A stretch of DNA of 12,281 bases, from the NCBI GenBank assembly GCA_937862675.1, contig CALMEC010000192.1, positions 1-12,281 of the forward strand, in the 5' to 3' direction. Positions 5,606-12,281 of this stretch are shown here, piece after piece. Origin of the DNA: an uncultured Actinomycetes bacterium (GTDB lineage: Bacteria; Actinomycetota; Thermoleophilia; Miltoncostaeales; Miltoncostaeaceae). The stretch's first letter is position 1; every line of letters begins with the position of its first letter. The position numbers and the translations under genes are program-made. The notes under the pieces are model-generated. The model made no database searches. It worked only from the letters and a program-made list of their open reading frames with translations, and was not told the origin of the DNA.

Positions 5606-7585
5606 ATGTCATCAACTCCCCCCGCCCCGGACGACGCGCTTCGCCGCGCGGTCCTCGATCTCATGGCCGACGGCCGCGAACGCTCCCTCCCGGAGATCGC
5701 GAGCGATCTCGACGGTCACCCCGCGCTCGCCGACGACGAGGCGCTCGACCATCTCGTCGACATCGTCCAGGACGTGCCGGGGTTCGCGACGGTGGACGGG
5801 GAGCACATCTTCGACCTCGACGTCCTCCTCTCCGAGCGGGTCCTGACCCACCGGCTCACGGACGACGAGCGGAAGAGCGGGATCATCGCCCTGCGTCCCG
5901 ACATCGACCTCGTGGCCCTGACGTCACGCGAGACCCTGCCGGTCGCGGGGTCGGGCGACGTGCCGATCGTGTTCACGGCCGATGACGGCGAGGTGTCGCA
6001 GGGATTCGCCGAGGAGCTCGCCGAGGGCGGTGGTCTCGCCCTCGGATCGGCGGCGCTCGACGCGCTGTGCGCCGGGGGCGACCTGATCGCGGCGACCCTC
6101 CGCGACGGTCAGGTCCACCTGGTGGCCGTCGAGGTCGACCCGGACGCGGACGAGGCGGCGTCCGCCGCCCTGAGACGTCATTACGACGATTCGGTGGACG
6201 AGGACGACGGGTCCATCGGGCTGACGCGTCTCGTCCTCACCTGGCTCCTCTCCGACCGGGACGCGCTCCGGTCGCCGGGAGCGCCTCTCGCCGCGCTGGT
6301 GGACGCGGCGGGCCTCGAGCGTCGCGGGGACTGGGCCGGGCCCGCGGGAGGGGAGTGGCTCACACCTCCGGAGATCCACGCGCATGCGGTCCATCAGCGC
6401 AACACCGAGGTCTACGGATTCGACGACTGCTGTCATGAGGCGTACGCGGTGGTCGCCGCGGCGTTCGCCGGAGGGCAGTTCGACGTGCGCGGCGTGGGGG
6501 AGGGACTCTCCCACGGCGAGGTCGCACCGGCGTTCCTCTCGACCGAGCTCGCCGACGCCGGCCACCACGTGCCGGACGTGGCCAACGACCTCATCGAGTT
6601 CACCACCGCACTGCTCGAGTCGGCCGACGCCACGGCCGCCCCCTCCGCCCTCTACGTCCGTGCCACGGCATACGAGTGCCTGGGGCGCGTCGCCGAGGCG
6701 GAAGCCGATCTGCGCACCGCGCTTCGCCTGGACGGTGCCCACCGGCGCTCGCTCATCACGGCGGCCGGATATCTGGATGACCGTGGCGACGCCCGACGGG
6801 CGCTGTCAAACCTCCGCCGGGCCGGACTCGAGGACGACCACCCGCAGGTGCGACGTCTCCAGCGGATCGTGGACGCCGAGCCCTCGAAGGTCGGGCGCAA
6901 CGACCCGTGCCCGTGCGGCTCGGGCCGCAAGTTCAAGGCCTGCTGCATCGACCGCTCGGTGCTTCCGTCGGGCGTCCAGGCCGAGTGGCTGTACGCCAAG
7001 ATCCTCGGCTTCGCGCTCCATCCGGCGCGCCGCGGGGTGGCGGAGCATCTGGCCGTCCACGCCATCGAGCGCGACGGCTCGGACGACTCGCCCGAGGAGC
7101 GCGTCGACGACGACGTCCGCCTGGCCGAGCTCGCCGCGTTCGAGGGCGGCGTCATGGAGTGGTTCGTCGCCGAACGGTCTGCGCTCCTCCCACGTCACGA
7201 ACAGGAGCTGGTGGAGCGGTGGGCCGACCGGCCGCTCCGGGTGTTCGACGTGCGATCGGCCGCGGATGAGGACGCGGTCGTCGTCGATCTCTCCACGGGA
7301 GAGGAGACGCGCGTCGGCACGTTCTCGTTCGACGAGATCGAGGCGGGCACCGCCGTGGTGGCACGCCTGCTCCCGATCGGGGAGGGATGGGTCCTGGGAG
7401 GGCCGATAACGGACGTGCCCGACGGCGAGGTCGCCGCCGCGCAGGCGCTCGCCGGGTCCGACGACGCCACGGCCCACGACTGGGCCGAGTGGATCGGTCA
7501 CATCGACGCGGTGGGCGACGGATCGGACGGGGCGGACGGTCCGTTCCAGCGTTCGGACGGGCACCACCATCACTCCCACCACTGA
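5606..7585 (+). CDS. SEC-C zinc-motif protein with TPR-like repeats and histidine tail
   Basis: A 659-residue protein of unknown role. The clear signature is a SEC-C motif, GRNDPCPCGSGRKFKACC at residues 430-447 (Cys435, 437, 446, 447), which in SecA binds zinc and contacts SecB or the ribosome. Before it, residues about 345-412 form two TPR-like helical pairs (YVRATAYECLGRVAEAEADL, then a second repeat). The N-terminal 80 residues look like a small helical, possibly winged-helix unit; residues about 80-330 are acidic and unassigned. The protein ends in GHHHHSHH, a natural metal-binding tail. It has no signal peptide or membrane helix, so it is cytoplasmic. Zinc-dependent protein-quality or ribosome-associated function is plausible but not shown. 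A flavoenzyme gene follows after 57 bp on the same strand. Confidence 0.85.
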   Translation: MSSTPPAPDDALRRAVLDLMADGRERSLPEIASDLDGHPALADDEALDHLVDIVQDVPGFATVDGEHIFDLDVLLSERVLTHRLTDDERKSGIIALRPDIDLVALTSRETLPVAGSGDVPIVFTADDGEVSQGFAEELAEGGGLALGSAALDALCAGGDLIAATLRDGQVHLVAVEVDPDADEAASAALRRHYDDSVDEDDGSIGLTRLVLTWLLSDRDALRSPGAPLAALVDAAGLERRGDWAGPAGGEWLTPPEIHAHAVHQRNTEVYGFDDCCHEAYAVVAAAFAGGQFDVRGVGEGLSHGEVAPAFLSTELADAGHHVPDVANDLIEFTTALLESADATAAPSALYVRATAYECLGRVAEAEADLRTALRLDGAHRRSLITAAGYLDDRGDARRALSNLRRAGLEDDHPQVRRLQRIVDAEPSKVGRNDPCPCGSGRKFKACCIDRSVLPSGVQAEWLYAKILGFALHPARRGVAEHLAVHAIERDGSDDSPEERVDDDVRLAELAAFEGGVMEWFVAERSALLPRHEQELVERWADRPLRVFDVRSAADEDAVVVDLSTGEETRVGTFSFDEIEAGTAVVARLLPIGEGWVLGGPITDVPDGEVAAAQALAGSDDATAHDWAEWIGHIDAVGDGSDGADGPFQRSDGHHHHSHH

Positions 7586-7642
7586 GCGGTCGCCGGCCGA
7601 TGTGTGCACGCCATCCCGCACGCGTCCGCACATGACGTCGCG

Positions 7643-8995
7643 ATGAGGCGCCGCATCCTCATCGTGGGCGGCGACGCGGCGGGGATGTCGGCCGCGTCCA
7701 CGGCCAGGCGCGGCCTGGGCGATGCCGCCGACGTCATCGTCTTCGAGCGCGGAACCGTCACCTCGTACTCGGCATGCGGAATCCCGTACTGGGTGGGCGG
7801 CGAGGTGGCCGACCGGGACGATCTCGTGGTCCGCACGCCGGACGAGCACCGCGCGAACGGGATCGACGTGCGGACCCGGCACGAGGTCGTTGCGATGGAC
7901 GCCGTGGCGAAGCGCGTCCTCGTCCGCTCGCCGGCCGGCGAGGAGTGGGAGGCGTACGACGACCTCGTGCTCGCCACGGGGGCCGAGCCGATACGTCCCG
8001 ACATCCCCGGGGTCGATGCGGGGTCGGTGTTCGGCGTCCAGTCCCTGGACGACGGCGCCCGGGTCCTGCATGCGCTCGGCGACGTGCCCGCGCCGACGTG
8101 CGCGGTGGTGATCGGGAGCGGCTACATCGGTCTCGAGATGGCCGAGGCGCTGGTGCGGCGCGGCCTGCGGACGACGGTCGTGGACCGGGCGGACCAGCCG
8201 ATGCGGACGCTGGACCCCGAGATGGGCGAGCTGGTGGCACGGGCGATGACCGCCACGGGGATCCGTCTGCTGATGGGACACGCCGTCGACGAGATCGTCA
8301 CGCGTGACGGGCGCGTTGCCGGCGTGCGCGCCGGAGCACACGAGATACCGGCGGACCTCGTCGTGCTCGGACTGGGGGTGCGGGCGCGGTCGGATGTGGC
8401 ACGGTCCGCGGGGCTTCCGACCGGGCCGGCGGACGCGATCCTCACGGAGCCGTCCCAGCGCGTGACCGGACATCCGCACGTCTGGGCGGGAGGTGACTGT
8501 GCGTCCTCCCGTCATCGGCTGTTCGATCGTCCGGTCCACATCCCGCTGGGCACCCACGCCAACAAGCAGGGATGGGTCATCGGCCGCAATCTGGCCGGTC
8601 ACGACGCCGAGTTCGACGGAGTGGTCGGAACGGCCATCACGAGGATCTGCTCGCGTGAGATCGCCCGCACCGGGCTGGGTGAGGCGGACGCCCGGGACGA
8701 GGGCCATGACGTCGTGGCCGCCGTCGTCGAGGGGGCGACGCGCGCCGGTTACTACCCCGGTGTCGGGTCCCTGACGGTGAAGCTGGTGGCCGACCGCGCC
8801 GACCGGCGGGGCCCGGGCGCGCCGATCGTCGGCGGCGAGGGGGCGGCCCTTCGCCTCCACACCCTCGCCCCGGGGGGCTGGACGGGGAAGACGGTGGACG
8901 ACCTCGTCATGTGCGACCTGGCCTACGCGCCGCCGTTCTCCCCGGTCTGGGATCCGGTCCAGACGGCCGGCCGGGTGCTCCTCGGCCGTATGTGA
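7643..8995 (+). CDS. CoA-disulfide-reductase-like FAD-dependent oxidoreductase
   Basis: A 450-residue flavoprotein of the pyridine nucleotide-disulfide oxidoreductase group, closest to CoA-disulfide reductase and NADH oxidase. Domains in order: FAD-binding ILIVGGDAAGMSAAS (5-19); the single redox cysteine in SYSACGIPY (Cys45), the CoADR/Nox hallmark; NAD(P)-binding VVIGSGYIGLEMAEAL; the FAD-contact VWAGGDCA; and the C-terminal dimerisation domain with YYPGVGSLTVKLVAD. Expected reactions are NAD(P)H-dependent reduction of CoA disulfide or of oxygen; sequence alone does not choose between them. I prefer ATG 7643, since family members start with M-basic-IxIVGG; a GTG at 7604 would add 13 residues. 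No good ribosome binding site is seen for either, so it may be co-transcribed with the SEC-C gene. It is convergent with the MFS exporter. Confidence 0.9.
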   Translation: MRRRILIVGGDAAGMSAASTARRGLGDAADVIVFERGTVTSYSACGIPYWVGGEVADRDDLVVRTPDEHRANGIDVRTRHEVVAMDAVAKRVLVRSPAGEEWEAYDDLVLATGAEPIRPDIPGVDAGSVFGVQSLDDGARVLHALGDVPAPTCAVVIGSGYIGLEMAEALVRRGLRTTVVDRADQPMRTLDPEMGELVARAMTATGIRLLMGHAVDEIVTRDGRVAGVRAGAHEIPADLVVLGLGVRARSDVARSAGLPTGPADAILTEPSQRVTGHPHVWAGGDCASSRHRLFDRPVHIPLGTHANKQGWVIGRNLAGHDAEFDGVVGTAITRICSREIARTGLGEADARDEGHDVVAAVVEGATRAGYYPGVGSLTVKLVADRADRRGPGAPIVGGEGAALRLHTLAPGGWTGKTVDDLVMCDLAYAPPFSPVWDPVQTAGRVLLGRM

Positions 8996-9016
8996 CCGGC
9001 GGCCCCGGCCCCGGTC
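8994..9016. terminator. Bidirectional hairpin between convergent flavoenzyme and MFS genes
   Basis: GACCGG (8994-8999) pairs with CCGGTC (9011-9016), and GGCC (9001-9004) pairs inside with GGCC (9007-9010), with one bulged C at 9000. It fills the 21-bp gap between the two stop codons, overlapping the flavoenzyme stop by two bases. There is no U-tract. It could terminate both transcripts. Confidence 0.5.
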
Positions 9017-10483
9017 TCAGGCGGCCCCGGTGGCCGGTGCGGGCCGACCGTGGCGCCCCCACCGGATGGCGAGGGCGGAGAGGATGCCGAGGACCGCGGC
9101 CCCGACGCTGGACCAGAACGCGATGGTGTAACCGGACTCCGCCGGGACGATGCTGTCGCCGACGGTGTGGGCGGCCACGACGGCCGCCGCGATCTGTCCG
9201 CCCATGACGCCGCCGACGGTGCGGACCACGTTGTTCACGCCCGTCGCCACGGCGGTCTGCGTGGGCTCCACCTCGCCCACGATGATGCGGGGCATCGCGG
9301 CGAACGCGAACCCGATCCCGATCCCGACGACGGAGAACCAGAGGGCGATCGACAGTGCGCTGCCGTGCCGGAGTGCGATGCCGGCGGATCCGACGGCCGA
9401 GCAGACCATCCCGATCCACAGCGGCACGTGGGGCCCCATGCGCTCGCCGATCATCCCGGCGATCGGCCCGCCGACGACGATCGCCGCCGATGTCGGGAGC
9501 ATCCACAGCCCGGCCGTGGTGACGCTCATGTCGAAGCCGAACGTGGCGAGATGGTGCAACTCGGGCGGCAGCGTCGAGGGGAACTGGAAGAAGGTCGGGA
9601 GGAGGAGCCAGGTGGAGTAGAGGGCGTAGCCCGACATGAAGGCCGTGATGTTGGTGAGCAGGATCGGCCGGTGCGTCAGGACGTCGATGTCGACCATGGG
9701 CATCGCGACACGCCGTTCGACCATGACCCAGACCACGAGGGTCACGAGCGACACGGCGAACAGGCCCAGGATGGCGGGGGAGAGCCATCCCCAGGGATTC
9801 CCCTCGGCCAGCGCCAGGAGGAGGCCGCCCAGCCCCAGGGAGAGGAGGACGGCCCCCGGGACGTCGACGGACGATGCCGCGCGCACGTCGGACTCGGGGA
9901 TGAAACGCCAGACGAGGACCAGGGCGGCCAGTCCGATCGCCGCGCTGAGGACGAAGAGCCATCGCCACGACGCGTTGTCCGAGATGAGCCCGGCGGCGAC
10001 GATCCCGAGGCCACCCCCGACGCCGAGCACCGAGGAGACGGTGCCCATCGCGACGCTCCAGCGGTCCTCCGGGAGGTGGTCCCGGATGATGGCGAACGCA
10101 AGCGGGAAGACGGCGGCGCCGACCCCCTGGACCCCGCGCCAGACGATGAGCGACGCGATGTTCCAGGCGGCGATGGCCCCGAGGGAACCCACCAGGAAGG
10201 TGCCCAGGCTCACCAGCATCATCCGGACCTTCCCGAACTGGTCGCCGAGACGGCTGAAGAGCGGGGTGATCACGACGCCGACCAGCAGGTAGACGGTGAC
10301 CGTCCACGTGACCCACTCCTGGCTGGTGCCGAGTTCCTCCCGGAGGATCGGGAGCACCGGGATCACGAGGGTCTGCATGATCGCGAACGCGAGCGCCGCC
10401 ACCACCAGCCCGGTCAGGACCATCCCGGTGCGGACCGCCGGCCGGTGCGACATGCCGCCGGAGGTACCGTCGTCTGGTGTCAT
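9017..10483 (-). CDS. MFS multidrug exporter, DHA2 (14-TM) type
   Basis: A 488-residue membrane transporter of the EmrB/QacA (DHA2) drug:H+ antiporter family. The 2-3 loop motif A is visible as SRLGDQFGKVRMM (78-90). The fifth-helix antiporter motif C lies in VLGVGGGLGIVAAG (152-165), followed by the typical ASWRWLF. Hydrophobic segments, counted by eye, fit 14 helices, with the two extra central ones around 205-260. Length is usual. I prefer ATG 10483 because AGGGGA stands 6 nt upstream; a 12-residue longer start is also possible and one at 10453 less so. It lies 151 bp downstream of a MarR regulator on the same strand, and the gap holds a large palindrome, so MarR control with a toxic organic ligand as inducer is the natural reading. 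Substrate unknown. Confidence 0.92.
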   Translation of the reverse strand: MTPDDGTSGGMSHRPAVRTGMVLTGLVVAALAFAIMQTLVIPVLPILREELGTSQEWVTWTVTVYLLVGVVITPLFSRLGDQFGKVRMMLVSLGTFLVGSLGAIAAWNIASLIVWRGVQGVGAAVFPLAFAIIRDHLPEDRWSVAMGTVSSVLGVGGGLGIVAAGLISDNASWRWLFVLSAAIGLAALVLVWRFIPESDVRAASSVDVPGAVLLSLGLGGLLLALAEGNPWGWLSPAILGLFAVSLVTLVVWVMVERRVAMPMVDIDVLTHRPILLTNITAFMSGYALYSTWLLLPTFFQFPSTLPPELHHLATFGFDMSVTTAGLWMLPTSAAIVVGGPIAGMIGERMGPHVPLWIGMVCSAVGSAGIALRHGSALSIALWFSVVGIGIGFAFAAMPRIIVGEVEPTQTAVATGVNNVVRTVGGVMGGQIAAAVVAAHTVGDSIVPAESGYTIAFWSSVGAAVLGILSALAIRWGRHGRPAPATGAA

Positions 10484-10533
10484 CGTCGTCCCCTGATCGT
10501 CGTCGGCCGGATCCCGCATGCGTCGGTGAGACC

Positions 10534-10558
10534 GCGACCAGTCGTCACGACAGGTCGC
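10534..10558. promoter_or_regulatory. 25-bp near-perfect palindrome upstream of the MFS exporter
   Basis: Outer arms GCGACC (10534-10539) and GGTCGC (10553-10558) enclose inner arms GTCGT (10541-10545) and ACGAC (10547-10551) around a central C. Eleven of twelve possible pairs match; only the A/A at 10540/10552 does not. It lies 51 bp upstream of the MFS ATG and downstream of a TATCCT -10 candidate. Size and symmetry fit a dimeric MarR-type operator; as RNA it could also form a hairpin in the leader or end the marR transcript. Confidence 0.5.
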
Positions 10559-10563
10559 TCGAC

Positions 10564-10575
10564 TCCCGGCCGGGA
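10564..10575. repeat. 12-bp perfect palindrome in the marR-MFS gap
   Basis: TCCCGGCCGGGA is self-complementary. It is 5 bp from the 25-bp palindrome, on the side nearer marR. Such GC-only palindromes are frequent by chance in DNA of this composition, so its significance is uncertain. Confidence 0.25.
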
Positions 10576-10617
10576 TCTCCTGATGCCCCCCGGGCGGGCC
10601 CCGCGCGGTTCGACGAC

Positions 10618-10623
10618 AGGATA
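10618..10623 (-). promoter_or_regulatory. Candidate -10 element for the MFS gene
   Basis: On the minus strand this is TATCCT, identical to the -10 candidate of the DsbA-like gene. It lies just after the marR stop and would give the exporter its own transcript with a leader of roughly 130 nt containing both palindromes. The -35 region, inside the end of marR, is poor. Confidence 0.35.
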
Positions 10624-10634
10624 CCCGTAGGAGG

Positions 10635-11087
10635 CTAAGGTCCTGGGATGCGGCCGAGCACCTTCGTGAGGAGGGCGACCAGCGTCGCCTGATCCTCCTC
10701 GGTCAGGTCCGCGAAGACCTCGTCACGGACCCGCTGCACGGTCGGCCGGCTCTGGTCAACGATCTCACGGCCGGCGTCCGTGATGTACACGCAGACCGAG
10801 CGCCGGTCGTCCGGGTGCGGCTGACGGGTGACGTAGCCGGCGCGCACCAGGCGGTCCACCATGCCGGACATCGACGGTGCCTCCACGCGCTGGCGTCGCG
10901 CGAGCTCGGCCTGTGTCAGGCCGTCGTGCTCCTGCAGCCGCACGAGGACGGCGATGGCCTGTGGCCCCGCGTCGGTGAGCTCGCTGTCGAGGAGCGTCCG
11001 GATGAGCCGGCCGGTGACCGACAGCTGCCAGATCAGCGACTCATTGAGGTTCAACGGTCGCGAGGGTGACAGGTCGGCGTCGGACAT
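10635..11087 (-). CDS. MarR-family transcriptional regulator
   Basis: A 150-residue winged-helix regulator of the MarR family, which acts as a dimer at palindromic DNA and usually releases it when a small phenolic or toxic ligand binds. The N-terminal dimerisation helix spans about 13-37. The helix-turn-helix is LTQAELARRQRVEAPSMSGM (57-76) plus the rest of the recognition helix to about 82. The wing holds the family signature HPDDRRSVCVYITDAGRE (91-108). The C-terminal helices complete the dimer. Length is typical. ATG 11087 is preferred over an upstream GTG at 11105 because the -10 candidate TAACGA would lie inside the longer form and ends 8 nt before this ATG. It precedes the DHA2 exporter on the same strand and is its likely regulator. 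Separated from the dehydrogenase behind it by a strong hairpin. Confidence 0.92.
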   Translation of the reverse strand: MSDADLSPSRPLNLNESLIWQLSVTGRLIRTLLDSELTDAGPQAIAVLVRLQEHDGLTQAELARRQRVEAPSMSGMVDRLVRAGYVTRQPHPDDRRSVCVYITDAGREIVDQSRPTVQRVRDEVFADLTEEDQATLVALLTKVLGRIPGP

Positions 11088-11095
11088 CCACCAAA

Positions 11096-11126
11096 TCGTT
11101 AGCACAGCATGTCGTCGTGATGTCAG
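11096..11126 (-). promoter_or_regulatory. Candidate marR promoter
   Basis: On the minus strand CTGACA (11121-11126, one base from TTGACA) is followed after 19 bp by TAACGA (11096-11101), which ends 8 nt before ATG 11087. A run of six T precedes the -35. This is the most AT-rich spot of the body. The spacer is slightly long, and the -10 matches TAnnnT only if shifted by one base. Leaderless translation is likely. Confidence 0.45.
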
Positions 11127-11178
11127 AAAAAACCGTCGTCAGGGTCGGCCGGCGCAGGTCGGTACATCCGTACGCCGA

Positions 11179-11206
11179 GTGGCCGATCCGTGGGCGGATC
11201 GGCCAC
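11179..11206 (-). terminator. Strong hairpin after the 6-phosphogluconate dehydrogenase gene
   Basis: Arms GTGGCCGATCCG (11179-11190) and CGGATCGGCCAC (11195-11206) form a perfect 12-bp stem around the loop TGGG. It begins two bases after the stop codon of the dehydrogenase on the minus strand. No U-tract follows directly; a T6 run is about 47 nt further on. This is the best terminator in the window. Confidence 0.8.
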
Positions 11207-11208
11207 CT

Positions 11209-12281
11209 CTACGGCGCGGGCCGCTCCACGTGGCCGCCGAACTGCCGTCGCATCGCCGAGAGGACCCGGTTGGCGTAGGTGCCCTCTCCGCGGGAGCTGA
11301 AGCGCTCGAAGAGCGCGGCGGTGAGCACGTGTGCCGGCACTCCGACGTCGACGGCGGCACGCACGGTCCAGCGGCCCTCACCGCTGTCGCTGACCGATCC
11401 GGTGAATGCGTCCAGGTCCGGATCCTCGTGGAGGGCCGCGGCGGTCAGGTCCAGGAGCCAGCCCGCGATCACGCTGCCTCGGCGCCAGACCTCGGTGATC
11501 TGGGGCACGTCGAGGTCGTACCGGTACGCTTCCGGATCCTCCAGCGGTGCCGTCTCGGCGTCGGCGGAGCGTGCCGCGGCCCCCGCGTCCGCGCGTTCCA
11601 GGATGGCGAGACCCTCGGCGTAGGCGGCCATCGCGCCGTACTCGATGCCGTTGTGGATCATCTTGACGAAGTGGCCGGCACCGGCCGGCCCGCAGTGCAG
11701 GTACCCCTGTTCCGCGGGTGAGGGCGTTCCCTCTCGGCCCGGGGTGCGGGGTGCCACCTCGACGCCGGGGGCGAGCGACCGGAAGATCGGGTCGAGGCGT
11801 GCGACCGGTCCGTCCGGCCCCCCGATCATGAGGCAATAGCCGCGCTCGAGTCCGAACACCCCGCCGCTGGTGCCGACGTCGAGGAAGTCGATGCCGTCCT
11901 CGGCCAGCCTCGCCGACGTGCGGATGGCGTCGCGGTAGTTGCTGTTGCCCCCGTCGATGATCGTGTCGGAGGGGGCGAGCACGGCGGCGAGCTCGCGATC
12001 CTTCGCCGACGCCGCGAGCGCCGCCAGGCTGGCAAGCTCGGCATCGCCGGAGGGCTCAAGCTGCTGCATCAGCCGCGAGCGGCGCTCAGAGCCGATGCTA
12101 TCGCGGGCGAGCATCTGCACCGGGCTCTGGTAATGAAAGCGGGCGTCGGCGGCGTCCCGGCGCAAGGCGTCGAGGTCACGCAGCCGCTCGAGCCTGGAAT
12201 CTTGACTGTCGCGCTTCAAACCTGCCCTTAGCCCGCCGAGAGCGCGGCCGACCAGCATCATCCGCTGCGCGGTCGATAGGT
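11209..12281 (-). CDS. gnd: 6-phosphogluconate dehydrogenase (short form), N-terminus replaced by foreign sequence; 5' end open
   Basis: From about residue 95 of the 350 counted from ATG 12261, this is a short-type 6-phosphogluconate dehydrogenase, which oxidatively decarboxylates 6-phosphogluconate to ribulose 5-phosphate. Visible signatures: TIIDGGNSNYRDAI, VGTSGGVFGLERGYCLMIGG, catalytic GAGHFVKMIHNGIEYGAM (Lys200 of this numbering), SVSDSGEGRWTV and the ending RRQFGGH. The short form has roughly 300-330 residues; here the first 80 or so, including the GxGxxG dinucleotide-binding motif, are missing and replaced by unrelated helical sequence. As it stands the product could not bind NAD(P) and should be inactive. 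The frame stays open to the window edge, so ATG 12261 is not a proven start. A strong hairpin follows the stop. The gene is probably intact in its source genome and broken here by the join. Confidence 0.8.
   Translation of the reverse strand, partial: LSTAQRMMLVGRALGGLRAGLKRDSQDSRLERLRDLDALRRDAADARFHYQSPVQMLARDSIGSERRSRLMQQLEPSGDAELASLAALAASAKDRELAAVLAPSDTIIDGGNSNYRDAIRTSARLAEDGIDFLDVGTSGGVFGLERGYCLMIGGPDGPVARLDPIFRSLAPGVEVAPRTPGREGTPSPAEQGYLHCGPAGAGHFVKMIHNGIEYGAMAAYAEGLAILERADAGAAARSADAETAPLEDPEAYRYDLDVPQITEVWRRGSVIAGWLLDLTAAALHEDPDLDAFTGSVSDSGEGRWTVRAAVDVGVPAHVLTAALFERFSSRGEGTYANRVLSAMRRQFGGHVERPAP
11986..12202 (-). other. Foreign helical segment joined to the dehydrogenase
   Basis: Residues about 21-94 of the frame beginning at ATG 12261 are Ala-, Leu- and Arg-rich and look helical, with QSPVQMLARDSIGSERRSRL in the middle. 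I do not recognise a family. It has no relation to the expected Rossmann-fold start of the dehydrogenase. Its DNA has less extreme third-position G/C than the body. The join with the dehydrogenase lies near 11,975-11,990, where the expected L-A-P-S-D-T is preserved. Confidence 0.5.
12203..12281 (-). other. Possible conjugative relaxase fragment at the right edge
   Basis: The frame read from the window edge starts LSTAQRMMLVGRALGG and continues to GLKRD. From memory it recalls a stretch of MobA/TraA-type relaxases on alphaproteobacterial plasmids, but about 25 residues are too few to be sure. The DNA is visibly less GC-rich than the body. It may be a third segment joined at about 12,195-12,205. 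Confidence 0.25.

Noticed and set aside
7562..7582. The HHHHSHH ending as an engineered purification tag
   Set aside because: It is interrupted by Ser, has no linker or vector sequence around it, and is followed by ordinary genomic sequence; a natural His-rich tail is the simpler reading.
6806..8860. A 684-residue open frame on the minus strand opposite the SEC-C and flavoenzyme genes
   Set aside because: It spans two real genes and their gap on the opposite strand and has the same shadow composition, so it is not a gene.
9050..10630. A 526-residue open frame on the plus strand opposite the MFS gene
   Set aside because: Its composition is an Asp/Arg/Gly/Glu-rich antisense shadow without any recognisable domain. 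The MFS protein on the other strand has clear family motifs.
1..12281. A new defence system or mobile island in the body of the window
   Set aside because: I looked for nuclease, helicase, transposase, integrase, reverse transcriptase and CRISPR-repeat signs in all the plausible frames. Apart from the polymerase domain and the broken PIN and possible relaxase pieces at the ends, none was seen; the body reads as ordinary chromosomal genes.

Overview
The body of this window (about 485 to 11,980) is very GC-rich DNA with compact coding. Strong third-position G/C bias, GTG starts, many genes apparently translated from leaderless mRNAs, a stand-alone LigD-type primase-polymerase and a short-form 6-phosphogluconate dehydrogenase all point to a high-GC actinobacterium. 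Micrococcales is a guess; the sequence alone does not settle the order.

Layout of the body: a minus-strand pair (cupin, then the start of a YihY-type membrane protein, overlapping by ATGA); divergent from it the K+ transporter kup (+); convergent with kup a DsbA-family thioredoxin-fold protein (-); then a plus-strand run of LigD-like polymerase domain, SEC-C/TPR protein and CoA-disulfide-reductase-like flavoenzyme. Convergent with that run comes a minus-strand block: 6-phosphogluconate dehydrogenase (far right), a MarR regulator, and a 14-TM DHA2-type MFS exporter. Hairpins sit between several units. A 25-bp near-perfect palindrome lies upstream of the exporter and is the best candidate operator or attenuator.

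Functionally the block is a mixed neighbourhood: K+ uptake, thiol/CoA redox, DNA end metabolism, drug efflux under MarR control and pentose-phosphate metabolism. I see no single new multigene system in it. No tRNA, rRNA, CRISPR array, transposase or complete mobile element was recognised.

The most notable feature is at the two ends. On the left, the YihY-type protein runs for about 150 residues and then continues in frame into a piece resembling the N-lobe of a planctomycete-like Ser/Thr kinase, and then into the C-terminal half of a FitB/VapC-like PIN toxin. On the right, the dehydrogenase has lost its N-terminal NAD(P)-binding segment, which is replaced in frame by helical sequence of unknown origin and, at the extreme edge, sequence that may come from a conjugative relaxase. 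These ends look like joins between unrelated genomes. Assembly or library chimerism is the first explanation to test, before any claim of gene fusion or transfer.
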